The notes under the pieces are model-generated. The model was given only the letters and a program-made list of their open reading frames with translations. It was not told where the DNA came from and did no database searches. DNA of 64,000 nucleotides from the NCBI RefSeq assembly GCF_026157035.1, contig NZ_JANJZA010000001.1:971001-1035000 (forward strand), in the 5' to 3' direction. The translations under genes were made by a program, and so were the position numbers. Below are positions 8,240 to 16,078 of this stretch, one piece after another. Each line of letters opens with the position of its first letter. The first letter of the stretch is position 1. The stretch comes from Sphingomicrobium nitratireducens. Lineage in GTDB: Bacteria > Pseudomonadota > Alphaproteobacteria > Sphingomonadales > Sphingomonadaceae.

Positions 8240-9829
8240 CTAGGGTCGCGTCAGGAAGTCGCGCATCGCCTCGATCGCGCGCGCCCATGCGGGTTCGTGG
8301 TCGAGCACCATGTGGTTGGCGCTGTCGAGCGCGACGAACTCCGCACCCTTGATCCGCGCCGCGATTGCGCGTCCTTGCGAGAAGGGGACGACGGCGTCGT
8401 CGCGCGCATGGAGGACGAGGGTAGGCACCGAGACCTGATCGACGATGTCCATGACGTCGATCGTGCTGAAAGCCTTCTGCAGCGCGACGGCATTGTCGGG
8501 CGATGTCGAGACGCGCTGCAGTTCGTTGAACCAGCGCGTCTCATCAGGGTCGGCATCGGGCATGAAGAGGGTCGTGAACATCTGGCGGAAGGCCGGATTG
8601 TCGCGCCCCCAGCCGGTGCGGATCAGTGTCATCATCGCCTCGCGCGCGGCCAGCGCCTCCGGGTCGTCTCCGCGCTTGGCCCAGCCCTGCGCGTAGCCGC
8701 CGTAGAGGACGAGCCGCCGCACGCGTTGCGGATGGCGCACCGCGTAGGCGATCGAGACCGCGCAGCCCTGCGAGATGCCGAGCAGGTCGAACCGCTCGAG
8801 CCCGGCTGCATCGACCACTGTCTCGAGATCGTCGACGAAGGCCTCGAAGCTGATCGTGGGCGTATCCCAGTCCGACAGGCCGTTGCCGCGTTCATCGTAG
8901 CGAACGAGCGTGCTGAAGGCCGCCAGTTCGCCGATCCAGTGGCGCCACAGCGGACTGTCCCAGTCATATTCGAGATGGTTGAGCCAGTTGGCGGCCTTGA
9001 CCAACGGCGGACCGTCGCCCGCGATCGAATAGGCCAGCCCGGTGCCGTCCTCGGTCATGCAGAAGCGGGTATGCTGCGGGGGCAGCGGGTCGCTCCCGCC
9101 GTCTCTTGACGCTGCCGGGTTCGCGCGCGATCCGCGCATTTCGCGGGGGACGGGCAGGTCGGCTTCGTCGAGCTTTCGCGCGCCCGCTTCGCGATGCTGC
9201 TGCGCTTCCTCGCGCCGCCCGGTAGCCTCGAGCAGGTCGACCAGCTTCATGCGCGCCACCGCATCGAAAGGGTCGAGCGCCGCCCAGCTGCGTGCGAAGC
9301 CGAGCGCACGCTTGGGATCGAGATCGCGCGAGACCAGTTCGCGCAACACGTCCAGCCGCCATCGCTTGGCGTCCTCGCGCATGGCGACCAGCCAGGCCTG
9401 GTATTCGTCGCAGCGCGGCAATTCGAGTCCCGCGAGGAATTCGCCGTCATTGCCCGCCGCGCGGAAAAGGTCCTGCAGCGAGACCGACCGCAGATCGCCG
9501 CGATGGGCCAGCGCGCGAAGGGCGTTCCAGTCGCTCGGCAATACGTCCCGATCGATCGCGACCGTCTCTCGGTCGGCGACCAGCGGATCGGGATCGGCGT
9601 CAGCGAAGGCGGACCGGAGCTTGGACAGGCTCCAGCGCAATGCACCGCGCGGATCGTCCGGCGTCTCCCAGAAGATGTCGCAAAGCCGTTCGCGCCGCGA
9701 GGGTCGTTCCTGCGTGGCAAGATAGGCCAGGAGCGCGCGCGTCTTCTTCGAGGAGGGCAGGTCCAAGCTCTCCCCGTCGCGCTTCAGTGCCAAGGGGCCG
9801 AGCAGTTTCAGCTCCAGACCGTCGCCCAC
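8240..9829 (-). CDS. SARP-type DNA-binding/BTAD protein fused to an alpha/beta hydrolase
   Basis: 529 residues from a GTG start with TAGGAGA upstream. Residues 1-95 form an OmpR-like winged helix of SARP type (LELKLLGPLALKRDGE, SKKTRALLAYLAT, LRWSLSKLRSAF). Residues 100-240 are the bacterial transcriptional activation domain (helical repeats, FDAVARMKLVDLLEATGR). Residues 260-529 are a complete alpha/beta hydrolase with nucleophile elbow GISQG (Ser353), acid in HARDDAVVP and His506 in SANHMV. The hydrolase part may sense or turn over a small ligand that switches the DNA-binding part. It diverges from the OsmC and FAD-oxidase genes, its most likely targets. Confidence 0.85.
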   Translation of the reverse strand: MGDGLELKLLGPLALKRDGESLDLPSSKKTRALLAYLATQERPSRRERLCDIFWETPDDPRGALRWSLSKLRSAFADADPDPLVADRETVAIDRDVLPSDWNALRALAHRGDLRSVSLQDLFRAAGNDGEFLAGLELPRCDEYQAWLVAMREDAKRWRLDVLRELVSRDLDPKRALGFARSWAALDPFDAVARMKLVDLLEATGRREEAQQHREAGARKLDEADLPVPREMRGSRANPAASRDGGSDPLPPQHTRFCMTEDGTGLAYSIAGDGPPLVKAANWLNHLEYDWDSPLWRHWIGELAAFSTLVRYDERGNGLSDWDTPTISFEAFVDDLETVVDAAGLERFDLLGISQGCAVSIAYAVRHPQRVRRLVLYGGYAQGWAKRGDDPEALAAREAMMTLIRTGWGRDNPAFRQMFTTLFMPDADPDETRWFNELQRVSTSPDNAVALQKAFSTIDVMDIVDQVSVPTLVLHARDDAVVPFSQGRAIAARIKGAEFVALDSANHMVLDHEPAWARAIEAMRDFLTRP

Positions 9830-9884
9830 CCGTGGAATCTCCTACCTTACCCGAAATCGTCGATTTCAAACGCAGATTAACACG

Positions 9885-10058
9885 ATGAATTCCACTGGGC
9901 GAGATCACAAGCGGGCCATGGCCAACGCGGCCAAGAAACGAATTTCGAAAGGTCCGATCATGAACTGCATTTCGCTGAGAAACTTTGTCGCGGTGAGCAT
10001 TCTCGCCGTCGTGTGCGGTACCTTCTCGGTGCTGCTTGCTGTCGCTCCCATCGCCTGA
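9885..10058 (+). CDS. Small membrane peptide (tentative)
   Basis: 57 residues: a basic N-terminus (KRAMANAAKKR) and one hydrophobic helix near the C-terminus (FVAVSILAVVCGTFSVLLAV). An internal ATG at 9960 with AAAGG six bases upstream would give a 32-residue version and has the better ribosome site. It ends 8 bases before the OsmC gene, in the region divergent from the SARP-hydrolase gene. No family recognised; it may be a leader peptide or may not be expressed. Confidence 0.4.
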   Translation: MNSTGRDHKRAMANAAKKRISKGPIMNCISLRNFVAVSILAVVCGTFSVLLAVAPIA

Positions 10059-10065
10059 GGCCGCC

Positions 10066-10674
10066 ATGTTCTCCCCATCCCTCGGCCTGGCGGCCACGGG
10101 CGAGGTGCGCGCGGATCGTACCAACGGCATCAACGTCGCCGGCTTCAACCGGCTCGTCGAACGCATTCGGTCCGATACCGCGCGCGCCAAGCTCTGCTTC
10201 AAGGTCAATACGCGCTGGACCGGCCAGACGCGCAGCGAGACCGTCATCGACCATTACGAGATCGGCGGCGAGAAGATCGACCGGCGCTTCAAGATCGTCG
10301 CCGACGAACCGCGCGCGCTAATGGGGCAGGACAGCGCGCCCAACCCGCAGGAATTGCTGATGAGCGCGCTCAACAGCTGCATCCTGATCGGCTGGGTGAC
10401 CAGCGCGGCGCTCAAGGGTGTGACGCTCGAAACCTTGTTCATCGAGACCGACGCCGAGCTCGACATGCGCGGATTCATGGGGATCGACGAACGGGTCAAG
10501 CCCGGCTGTCAGTCGATCCACCTGACCGTCACGGTCGCGGGCGATGCACCCGACGAGGTGCTCTACGCCATCCACGAAGGCGTCCTCGCCCGCTCCCCCA
10601 ATTATTTCGACCTCAGCACGCCGATCGCCGTGTCGGGGAGGCTCGAGATCCTACGCCACGGCATCATGCTCTGA
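10066..10674 (+). CDS. OsmC/Ohr family protein
   Basis: 202 residues. The OsmC fold is recognisable from ELLMSALNSCILIGWVTSAALKG, where the Cys lies on the central helix as in peroxide-reducing members, and from the C-terminal half ESIHL/VTVAGDAPDEVLYAIHEGVLARSP. Family members reduce organic hydroperoxides using paired Cys residues. Here I see a peroxidatic-type Cys in NSC and a second in KPGCQS, so activity is plausible. It starts at the ATG at 10066 and is followed 11 bases later by the FAD oxidase, probably in one transcript. Confidence 0.82.
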   Translation: MFSPSLGLAATGEVRADRTNGINVAGFNRLVERIRSDTARAKLCFKVNTRWTGQTRSETVIDHYEIGGEKIDRRFKIVADEPRALMGQDSAPNPQELLMSALNSCILIGWVTSAALKGVTLETLFIETDAELDMRGFMGIDERVKPGCQSIHLTVTVAGDAPDEVLYAIHEGVLARSPNYFDLSTPIAVSGRLEILRHGIML

Positions 10675-10685
10675 AAGGAAGACAA

Positions 10686-12065
10686 ATGGACATTCACATC
10701 ACGAAGACGCTTCCCGAGACGATCGCGCGCCGCGCCATCACCCCGGCCAGCCCCAATTACGACGAGGCGCGCGCGCTCTACAATGGGATGATCGACAAGA
10801 AGCCGGCGGCGATCGTGCCGTGCCGCAACGCCGACGAAATTGCCGAAGTGGTCGCCTTCGCTCGCGAGAGCAATGTGCTGCTCGCGATCCGCGGTGGCGG
10901 GCATAACGGGCCGGGCCTCGGCAGTTGCGACGGCGGGATCGTCATCGACTGTTCGCCGATGACCGGCATCGACATCGATGTCGATGCGCGCACCGTCTCG
11001 GTCGAGCCCGGGCTCAGCCAGGGCGAGGTCGATCGTGCCACCGCACCCTACGGCCTCCATGTGCCCGCGGGGATCGTCTCGTCGACCGGGATCGCTGGGC
11101 TCACGCTGGGCGGCGGTCACGGCTATCTCGCCCGCGAATACGGGCTCACCATCGACAACCTGCTCGAGGCCGAGATGGTGCTCGCCGACGGGCGCCGCGT
11201 GACGGCGAACGAGCGCGAGAACGAGGACCTGTTCTGGGCGATCCGCGGCGGCGGGGGCAATTTCGGCGTGGTGACGAAGTTCACCTACCGCCTGCGCGAG
11301 GTCTCGGATGTCCTAGCAGGGCCGGTCTTCTACGACACCGAGCATACCGCCCGGATCATGCGCTGGTATCGCGAGGTGCTGCCCTCGATGCCGCGCAAGC
11401 TGTCGATGACGCTCGGGCTCAAGCGCTGCCCGTCGGCGGAAGGGTTTCCCGAGGAGCTTTGGAACCGCCCGGTGTGCGCGCTGATCTGCTGCTACGACGG
11501 CCCCGAGGAAGAGGCGCGCGGGGTTGTCGAGCCGCTGCTCGCCGAACTTCCCGAGCCGCTGATGAACGGGCTGATGGAGATGCCCTTCGTCGACTGGCAG
11601 GGTGCATTCGACCCGCTGCTCCCCAAGGGACTGCAGTGGTATTGGAAGGGCGATTACATCCATGAACTGTCGGACGGCGCGATCGAGGAGCATCTCAAGT
11701 TCGGTACCGACACGCCGTCCAACCTGTCGCTGATGCATCTCTACCCGATCGACGGGGCCCCGCAGGAAAGGGCCGCCGACGCGACCGCGTGGGGGACGCG
11801 CGATGCGACCTGGTCGATGGTGATCGCGGGGATCGACCCCGATCCGGCCAACGCGGCAAAAGTGATGCACTGGGCGAAGGACTATTGGACGGCGCTCCAC
11901 CGCCACAACCGCCACGGCGGCGCCTACGTCAACTTCATGATGGAAGACGAGGGCGAGGAGCGTATTCGCGCGGCCTACGGCACCAATTACGACGGGCTGG
12001 TCGCGGTGAAGCGGAAGTACGATCCCGACAATCTGTTCCGGGTGAACCAGAACATCCGTCCGTAG
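10686..12065 (+). CDS. FAD-linked oxidase of the berberine-bridge (BBE) family
   Basis: 459 residues. The N-terminal FAD-binding type 4 domain carries IRGGGHNGPGLGSCDGG, whose His is the usual 8-alpha covalent FAD anchor, and STGIAGLTLGGGHGYLAREY. The Cys used for a second flavin bond in bicovalent relatives is Ser here, so monocovalent attachment is expected. The C-terminus has the BBE signature YDGLVAVKRKYDPDNLFRVNQNI. Enzymes of this group oxidise alcohols, amines or sugars with O2; the substrate is not evident. GAAAGGAAG precedes the ATG. It follows the OsmC gene by 11 bases, which could pair peroxide production with peroxide removal. Confidence 0.9.
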   Translation: MDIHITKTLPETIARRAITPASPNYDEARALYNGMIDKKPAAIVPCRNADEIAEVVAFARESNVLLAIRGGGHNGPGLGSCDGGIVIDCSPMTGIDIDVDARTVSVEPGLSQGEVDRATAPYGLHVPAGIVSSTGIAGLTLGGGHGYLAREYGLTIDNLLEAEMVLADGRRVTANERENEDLFWAIRGGGGNFGVVTKFTYRLREVSDVLAGPVFYDTEHTARIMRWYREVLPSMPRKLSMTLGLKRCPSAEGFPEELWNRPVCALICCYDGPEEEARGVVEPLLAELPEPLMNGLMEMPFVDWQGAFDPLLPKGLQWYWKGDYIHELSDGAIEEHLKFGTDTPSNLSLMHLYPIDGAPQERAADATAWGTRDATWSMVIAGIDPDPANAAKVMHWAKDYWTALHRHNRHGGAYVNFMMEDEGEERIRAAYGTNYDGLVAVKRKYDPDNLFRVNQNIRP

Positions 12066-12074
12066 GGAAAACGA

Positions 12075-12105
12075 GGGGGCGCCGGGAGATCGGCGCCCCA
12101 TTTTG
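12075..12105 (+). terminator. Intrinsic terminator after the FAD oxidase
   Basis: GGGGCGCC (12076-12083), an 8-base loop and GGCGCCCC (12092-12099), followed by ATTTT. It begins 10 bases after the oxidase stop codon. Confidence 0.75.
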
Positions 12106-12112
12106 CATCGGA

Positions 12113-12862
12113 TCAGCGCGCCGCGATCTCGCGGACCTTCTCGCTGTAGAGGCGGCCGACGGGCTGCTCGGTCTCGTCCTGGAGGCGCGCGACCCAGCGG
12201 CCCGAACTGTTGCGCGAGAAACCGGCGATGAAGTCGCGGCGCACGATCGCACTGCGGTGCAGGCGCACGAACAAGGCAGGGTCGAGCCCTTCCTCGAGCT
12301 TGGTCATCGAATGGTGGATGAGCCAGCTGCGATTGCCGACATGGAGGCGCATGTAGTCGCGCTCGGCCGACACGCGGTCGATGTCGCGCGAGGCGATGCG
12401 CACGAGGCCCGACAGGTCGGAGGCCCAGAATTCGTCGAGATAGGGGCTGTCGTCCTCGACGCCCGTCTTGTCCGCCGCCGTGCGGTCGCGCTGGGTCAGG
12501 AGCGCGCGGGCCCTCGCGATCGCCTCGGCGAGACGACCCGGCTCGACCGGTTTCATCAGGTAATCGACCGCGGCCACTTCGAAGGCGGCGACCGCGAACT
12601 GGTCGAAGGCGGTCACGAACACGACCGCAGGCGGCCGCTCCTGCTTGGACAGGGCGCGCGCAACCTCGATCCCGTCGAGACCGGGCATCGCGATGTCGAG
12701 GAGGAGCACGTCGGGATGATGGTCGGCGGCCTTTGAAACGGCTTCGTCGCCATCCTCGGCGACGCCCACCAGCTTCACCCCGTCGATGCGCTCGATCAGC
12801 AACTGGAGACGCTCCGCCGCAAGCGGTTCGTCGTCGGCGATCAGCAGCGTCAGCTCAGTCAT
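12113..12862 (-). CDS. LytTR-type response regulator
   Basis: 249 residues. The receiver domain (1-120) shows the acidic pair LLIADDEPLAAERL, the phospho-acceptor in VLLLDIAMPGLDG and the Lys in YLMKPVEP. The C-terminal LytTR DNA-binding domain (about 150-249) shows RIASRDIDRVSAERDYMRLHVG and FVRLHRSAIVRRDFI. The ATG at 12860-12862 has a strong GGAGGGGG site. It overlaps the kinase gene by 8 bases, so translation is coupled. Targets in sphingomonads are not evident from this window. Confidence 0.92.
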   Translation of the reverse strand: MTELTLLIADDEPLAAERLQLLIERIDGVKLVGVAEDGDEAVSKAADHHPDVLLLDIAMPGLDGIEVARALSKQERPPAVVFVTAFDQFAVAAFEVAAVDYLMKPVEPGRLAEAIARARALLTQRDRTAADKTGVEDDSPYLDEFWASDLSGLVRIASRDIDRVSAERDYMRLHVGNRSWLIHHSMTKLEEGLDPALFVRLHRSAIVRRDFIAGFSRNSSGRWVARLQDETEQPVGRLYSEKVREIAAR

Positions 12863-14087
12863 CTTCCCCCTCCAATTTCGTGTCGAACGGCATCGCGATG
12901 GAGACGCGGTACCCATTGTCGACCGGCCCGAAGCGACAATCGGCGCGCCCGCCGAAATGGGCCTCGAGCCGCTGGCAGACGTTGGTCAGCCCGGTACCGG
13001 TCCCGGCCGGGCGCTTGCGATCTTCGCGCATCTTGGCGCCCGGCGGCGCCGAGTTGACGATGTCGATCTGGAGGCGCCCGTCGGCGAGCGGCTGCGCCTT
13101 GATCGAGATAGTGACCGGCGCGCGCGTCGCCGACACGCCGTATTTGATCGCGTTCTCGATGATCGGCTGGAGGATGAGCGCCGGCACCTGGCTCTCCTCG
13201 ACCTCCTCTGGCACGTCGATCTCGACGTTGAGGCGTTCCGGGAAGCGGGCCTTCTCGATGTCGAGGTAGAGACGCTGGAGACCGATTTCCTCCTTAAGGG
13301 AGACGCTCGCGCCCGGGTCGAGCGAGAGCGACGTGCGGAAGAAGGTCGACAGTGCCATCAGCATGTTCTCGGCCTGCTGCGAACGTCCGCTCATCACCAG
13401 CGAGGAGAGCGAATTGAGCGTGTTGAACAGAAAGTGCGGATTGACCTGGTAGCGCAGCGCGCGGACCTGCGCGGCATGGGCGGCGGCCTCGGCCTCGGCG
13501 GCGCGGCGGCGGGCGCCAGCGACCTGACCCGAGGAGACGCCAGCGATGTAGACCGCGCTCCACGCGGCGAAGAAGAACAGCCACACGACCGCCGCATCGG
13601 CGGCGATGCGGGCTTTCTCGAGCTCGTCGAGCTCGTCGATGCGGGGCAGGGTGAAGACCAGCGGCTGCTCGCCCGAATTGCGCTCGATCGTGATCTCGCG
13701 CCCTTTCTGGACGATTACCGCGCCCTCGCGGGCCTGGATTTTGTACTTGGCCTCCCGGTCCTGCATCAGCGGCGCGGCGGCGATGACGACCAGCGCCTGT
13801 GCGATCGCGGCGACGAGGCTGGCGATCGACGCGATCAGCGCGCGGCGCCGCGTGCCGGCACCCTCCTCAACCGACTGGATGACGAGGTAGATGCAGACGG
13901 TGAGGATGATCCCGCTGACGACCATCGGCAGGCGCGGGACGAGCACGCCGAGCATGTCGCCCTGGAGCCAGGCACGGATCGCCACGGTGGCGAGATACAG
14001 GGCCCACATGGCCGCGATCGTCTTGATCGCGAAACGCCAGTCGCCGAACGGGTGGCGGGTCCGGGCCAAAATCGGAACGTGTCGCAT
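12855..14087 (-). CDS. LytS/YehU-type membrane sensor histidine kinase
   Basis: 410 residues. Several transmembrane helices lie in the N-terminal 190 residues (FAIKTIAAMWALYLATVAI; LPMVVSGIILTVCIYLVI; ALIASIASLVAAIAQALVVI; AAVVWLFFFAAWSAVYIA). The His_kinase domain follows with the H-box RYQVNPHFLFNTLNSLSSLV, LILQPIIENAIKYG as N-box and GTGTGLTNVCQRL as the ATP lid. The frame is open upstream to 14528, but that extension overlaps a convincing gene on the other strand, so I start at the ATG at 14085-14087, which has AGGGAGGG immediately before it. It pairs with the LytTR regulator whose start overlaps its stop. Confidence 0.88.
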   Translation of the reverse strand: MRHVPILARTRHPFGDWRFAIKTIAAMWALYLATVAIRAWLQGDMLGVLVPRLPMVVSGIILTVCIYLVIQSVEEGAGTRRRALIASIASLVAAIAQALVVIAAAPLMQDREAKYKIQAREGAVIVQKGREITIERNSGEQPLVFTLPRIDELDELEKARIAADAAVVWLFFFAAWSAVYIAGVSSGQVAGARRRAAEAEAAAHAAQVRALRYQVNPHFLFNTLNSLSSLVMSGRSQQAENMLMALSTFFRTSLSLDPGASVSLKEEIGLQRLYLDIEKARFPERLNVEIDVPEEVEESQVPALILQPIIENAIKYGVSATRAPVTISIKAQPLADGRLQIDIVNSAPPGAKMREDRKRPAGTGTGLTNVCQRLEAHFGGRADCRFGPVDNGYRVSIAMPFDTKLEGEDD

Positions 14088-14276
14088 CCCTCCCTGATAG
14101 GCGCATAGGGGCGCCAATCCTAGCCGCCGGGATGCGGGTTCGTAGAAAATCGCCTCCCTTCGGTCGAAGTCGCGTGCCGTCCGTCGAACGACGAGCGGCG
14201 GGAACGCCTTCGACGGGGTCGTCGTTGAGGCAGGAAGGGCGGGCGGACGTCCCGCGACGACAAGGAGAAGGGCCCG

Positions 14277-14486
14277 ATGGGCGAGGACAGGATTACGGCC
14301 AAGGACGAGCCGAGCGAGAAGCTGGAAGAAAAGCTCGAGAAGAACCCAGAGAACGAGGATCTCAAGGTCACGGTCGGATCGGACGAATCCATGGATGCGT
14401 CGGACCCGATCAGCGCGACCCAGCCGGGTGGCGGCAATGACGAGCCGGTGCCTTCGTCGGGCTTTCCCGAAAAGAAGAAGTCGTAG
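14277..14486 (+). CDS. Small acidic hypothetical protein
   Basis: 69 residues, hydrophilic and apparently unstructured (MGEDRITAKDEPSEKLEEKL; ends GFPEKKKS). The AAGGAG ribosome site with good spacing before the ATG supports expression. No domain recognised. It stands alone, divergent from the kinase gene. Confidence 0.65.
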   Translation: MGEDRITAKDEPSEKLEEKLEKNPENEDLKVTVGSDESMDASDPISATQPGGGNDEPVPSSGFPEKKKS

Positions 14487-14676
14487 CGCGACCGCAACAA
14501 GTCTTTCGGATCGTTGCCCGAAACCCACAGTGGCGCCGTGAATATCTCACGCGCGCCTTTCCGTGCTTGCCTGAAACCTGTGTCCCTGATTCAATGATGA
14601 ACCGGGGATGGGATACTGGTTAACGAACGGGTAACCGGTACGGGGGTACATCTCACTTTGGGGCGAAAGGAGAGAT

Positions 14677-15237
14677 GTGACGATGAGCGGATATTCGAGC
14701 AACCAGCAGTCGGCCAACGGCGCGATGCTGATTGGCGAGATGAAGGAGTTCGCGAGCTTCGAGAAAGCCACGCAGCGCTACATCCGCCGTTCGCTCGATG
14801 TCGCCTTCGGTCGCACGGACCCCATCGCCACCTGGGCGCGCGACGAGATCGAGGCCGCCTCGATCACCGCGCAGGCCCGCTTCTACAAGCAGCTCGACCA
14901 TCTGCGCATGCAGATCCCCGACGATAGCGGCCTCGACATGCTCGAGCCCTTCCTCGGCATGCTGGTGACCCTGTCGGCCTACGACCTGGGCCAGGACCGG
15001 CTCGGCTGCTTCGCGAGCTACCGCTTTCTCTACGAGCGCCTGCTTGGCGCCGCAGTGCGCCCGTGGCTGCCCAGCGCCTTCTGCTCGGCCGCCGCGCTGC
15101 CGCATCTACACCCGGAGAGCCGCCGCCTGCTGCTGCAGTCGATCAGCGAAAGCGCGGCCACCGCGCCCGGCTGGTCGACCCGCGAACCGGTCTTCTGGCC
15201 CGAGTGGGTCGAGAAGGTCGACGTCGCCGCCGCCTAG
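14677..15237 (+). CDS. Hypothetical protein
   Basis: 186 residues, soluble and mostly helical, no recognised domain. AAAGGAGAG lies just before both a GTG (14677) and an ATG (14683); I use the GTG for spacing. Recognisable stretches are MLIGEMKEFASFEKATQRYI and MLVTLSAYDLGQDRLGCFAS. Its stop overlaps the end of the convergent HAD gene by 4 bases. Confidence 0.7.
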   Translation: MTMSGYSSNQQSANGAMLIGEMKEFASFEKATQRYIRRSLDVAFGRTDPIATWARDEIEAASITAQARFYKQLDHLRMQIPDDSGLDMLEPFLGMLVTLSAYDLGQDRLGCFASYRFLYERLLGAAVRPWLPSAFCSAAALPHLHPESRRLLLQSISESAATAPGWSTREPVFWPEWVEKVDVAAA

Positions 15238-15707
15238 AGGTCGAAGATTTCCGACAATTGGTCGAGGCTGTCCTCGACCGAGCGATGGAGGATGAACAGG
15301 CCGCTGGCCTGCTCCTCCCATGACGCGCGCTGCTTTTCGCGGTCGTCGACGAGGACGTCGCCCGGCGACCCGTAGCGCCACTTGTCGCGCGCCATGCAGG
15401 TGATCACCTCGAGGCGCGGGAAATGACGTTTCGCCCAGGCGCGCTTTTGGGGCTCGGCCCATTTGCCGATCGGAAGGCCCGTGAGGATGACAGGATCAAG
15501 GTGCGCCACGCGGTCCACCATTTCCATGGCGCCCGGTAGCGGGTCGAGATGCTCGTAGAAGCCGTCGGCGCGCGCGAGCGCCTTCCAGAAGCCGCCGACC
15601 CCGCGCTCCTCCTGGAGCGCGTGCGGGCTGAGGCCGGTCAGGCGTTCGACGCCGCCGTCGAAGTCGGCCAGCACGCCATCGCAGTCGAGGAAGAGCTTGC
15701 GGGTCAC
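15234..15707 (-). CDS. HAD-family 5'(3')-deoxyribonucleotidase-like phosphatase
   Basis: 157 residues. The N-terminus KLFLDCDGVLADFDGG carries the DxDGV nucleophile/acid pair of HAD phosphatases and the spacing of the NT5C/deoxyribonucleotidase group; LTGLPIGKW supplies the Thr of motif II, and DVLVDDREKQRASWEE the acidic motif IV. Such enzymes dephosphorylate nucleoside monophosphates. The start is a GTG overlapping the TGA of the upstream gene (GTGA), so translation is coupled to the 2H phosphoesterase. Confidence 0.82.
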   Translation of the reverse strand: MTRKLFLDCDGVLADFDGGVERLTGLSPHALQEERGVGGFWKALARADGFYEHLDPLPGAMEMVDRVAHLDPVILTGLPIGKWAEPQKRAWAKRHFPRLEVITCMARDKWRYGSPGDVLVDDREKQRASWEEQASGLFILHRSVEDSLDQLSEIFDL

Positions 15708-16078
15708 GTCGTGAAGCCCGGGCGGGTCGCGACGGATATTGGCGGCGCAACGTCGACCCATACGCGGGTCGCCAGCAGGGCGTTGCTGTCCTTGGGAACG
15801 ACGCCCGCTTGCGGGTCGAGCGACCAGGTGATGTGGAAGATGCTGCCGTCTGGGCGGTCGAGGGTGCCGTCGACGCTCACCACCAGCGCCTCGAGCGCGC
15901 GGCCGTCATCGGCGTGGCCCACGACCTCGATCAACGCCTCGGCGGGAACGGGGGCGTTTGCACGGTGTCCTGCGAGCGTCACGTGATGCGCGATCGGATT
16001 GGGGTAGCGCGGCGGGAACCGGTCGAGCAGCGCGCGGCGACTCTCGTCGGTCAAAATCCAGCCCACCGCGCGCCCCAT
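15704..16078 (-). CDS. Putative 2H phosphoesterase (LigT/CPDase-like)
   Basis: 124 residues. Two H-x-T motifs, HHVTLAGH near residue 31 and FHITWSLD near residue 82, are about 50 residues apart and fit the 2H phosphoesterase fold, which hydrolyses 2',3'-cyclic or 2'-5' phosphodiester bonds of RNA. It is shorter than typical LigT (about 175) and may be a minimal version. It overlaps the Mur ligase stop (ATGA) and the HAD gene start (GTGA), placing it mid-operon. Assignment rests on the motif pair only. Confidence 0.65.
   Translation of the reverse strand: MGRAVGWILTDESRRALLDRFPPRYPNPIAHHVTLAGHRANAPVPAEALIEVVGHADDGRALEALVVSVDGTLDRPDGSIFHITWSLDPQAGVVPKDSNALLATRVWVDVAPPISVATRPGFTT

Noticed and set aside
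14088-14528. N-terminal extension of the LytS-type kinase to 557 residues
   Set aside because: The extra part is Arg/Leu-biased, does not look like a kinase sensor and overlaps a small plus-strand gene with a good ribosome site.
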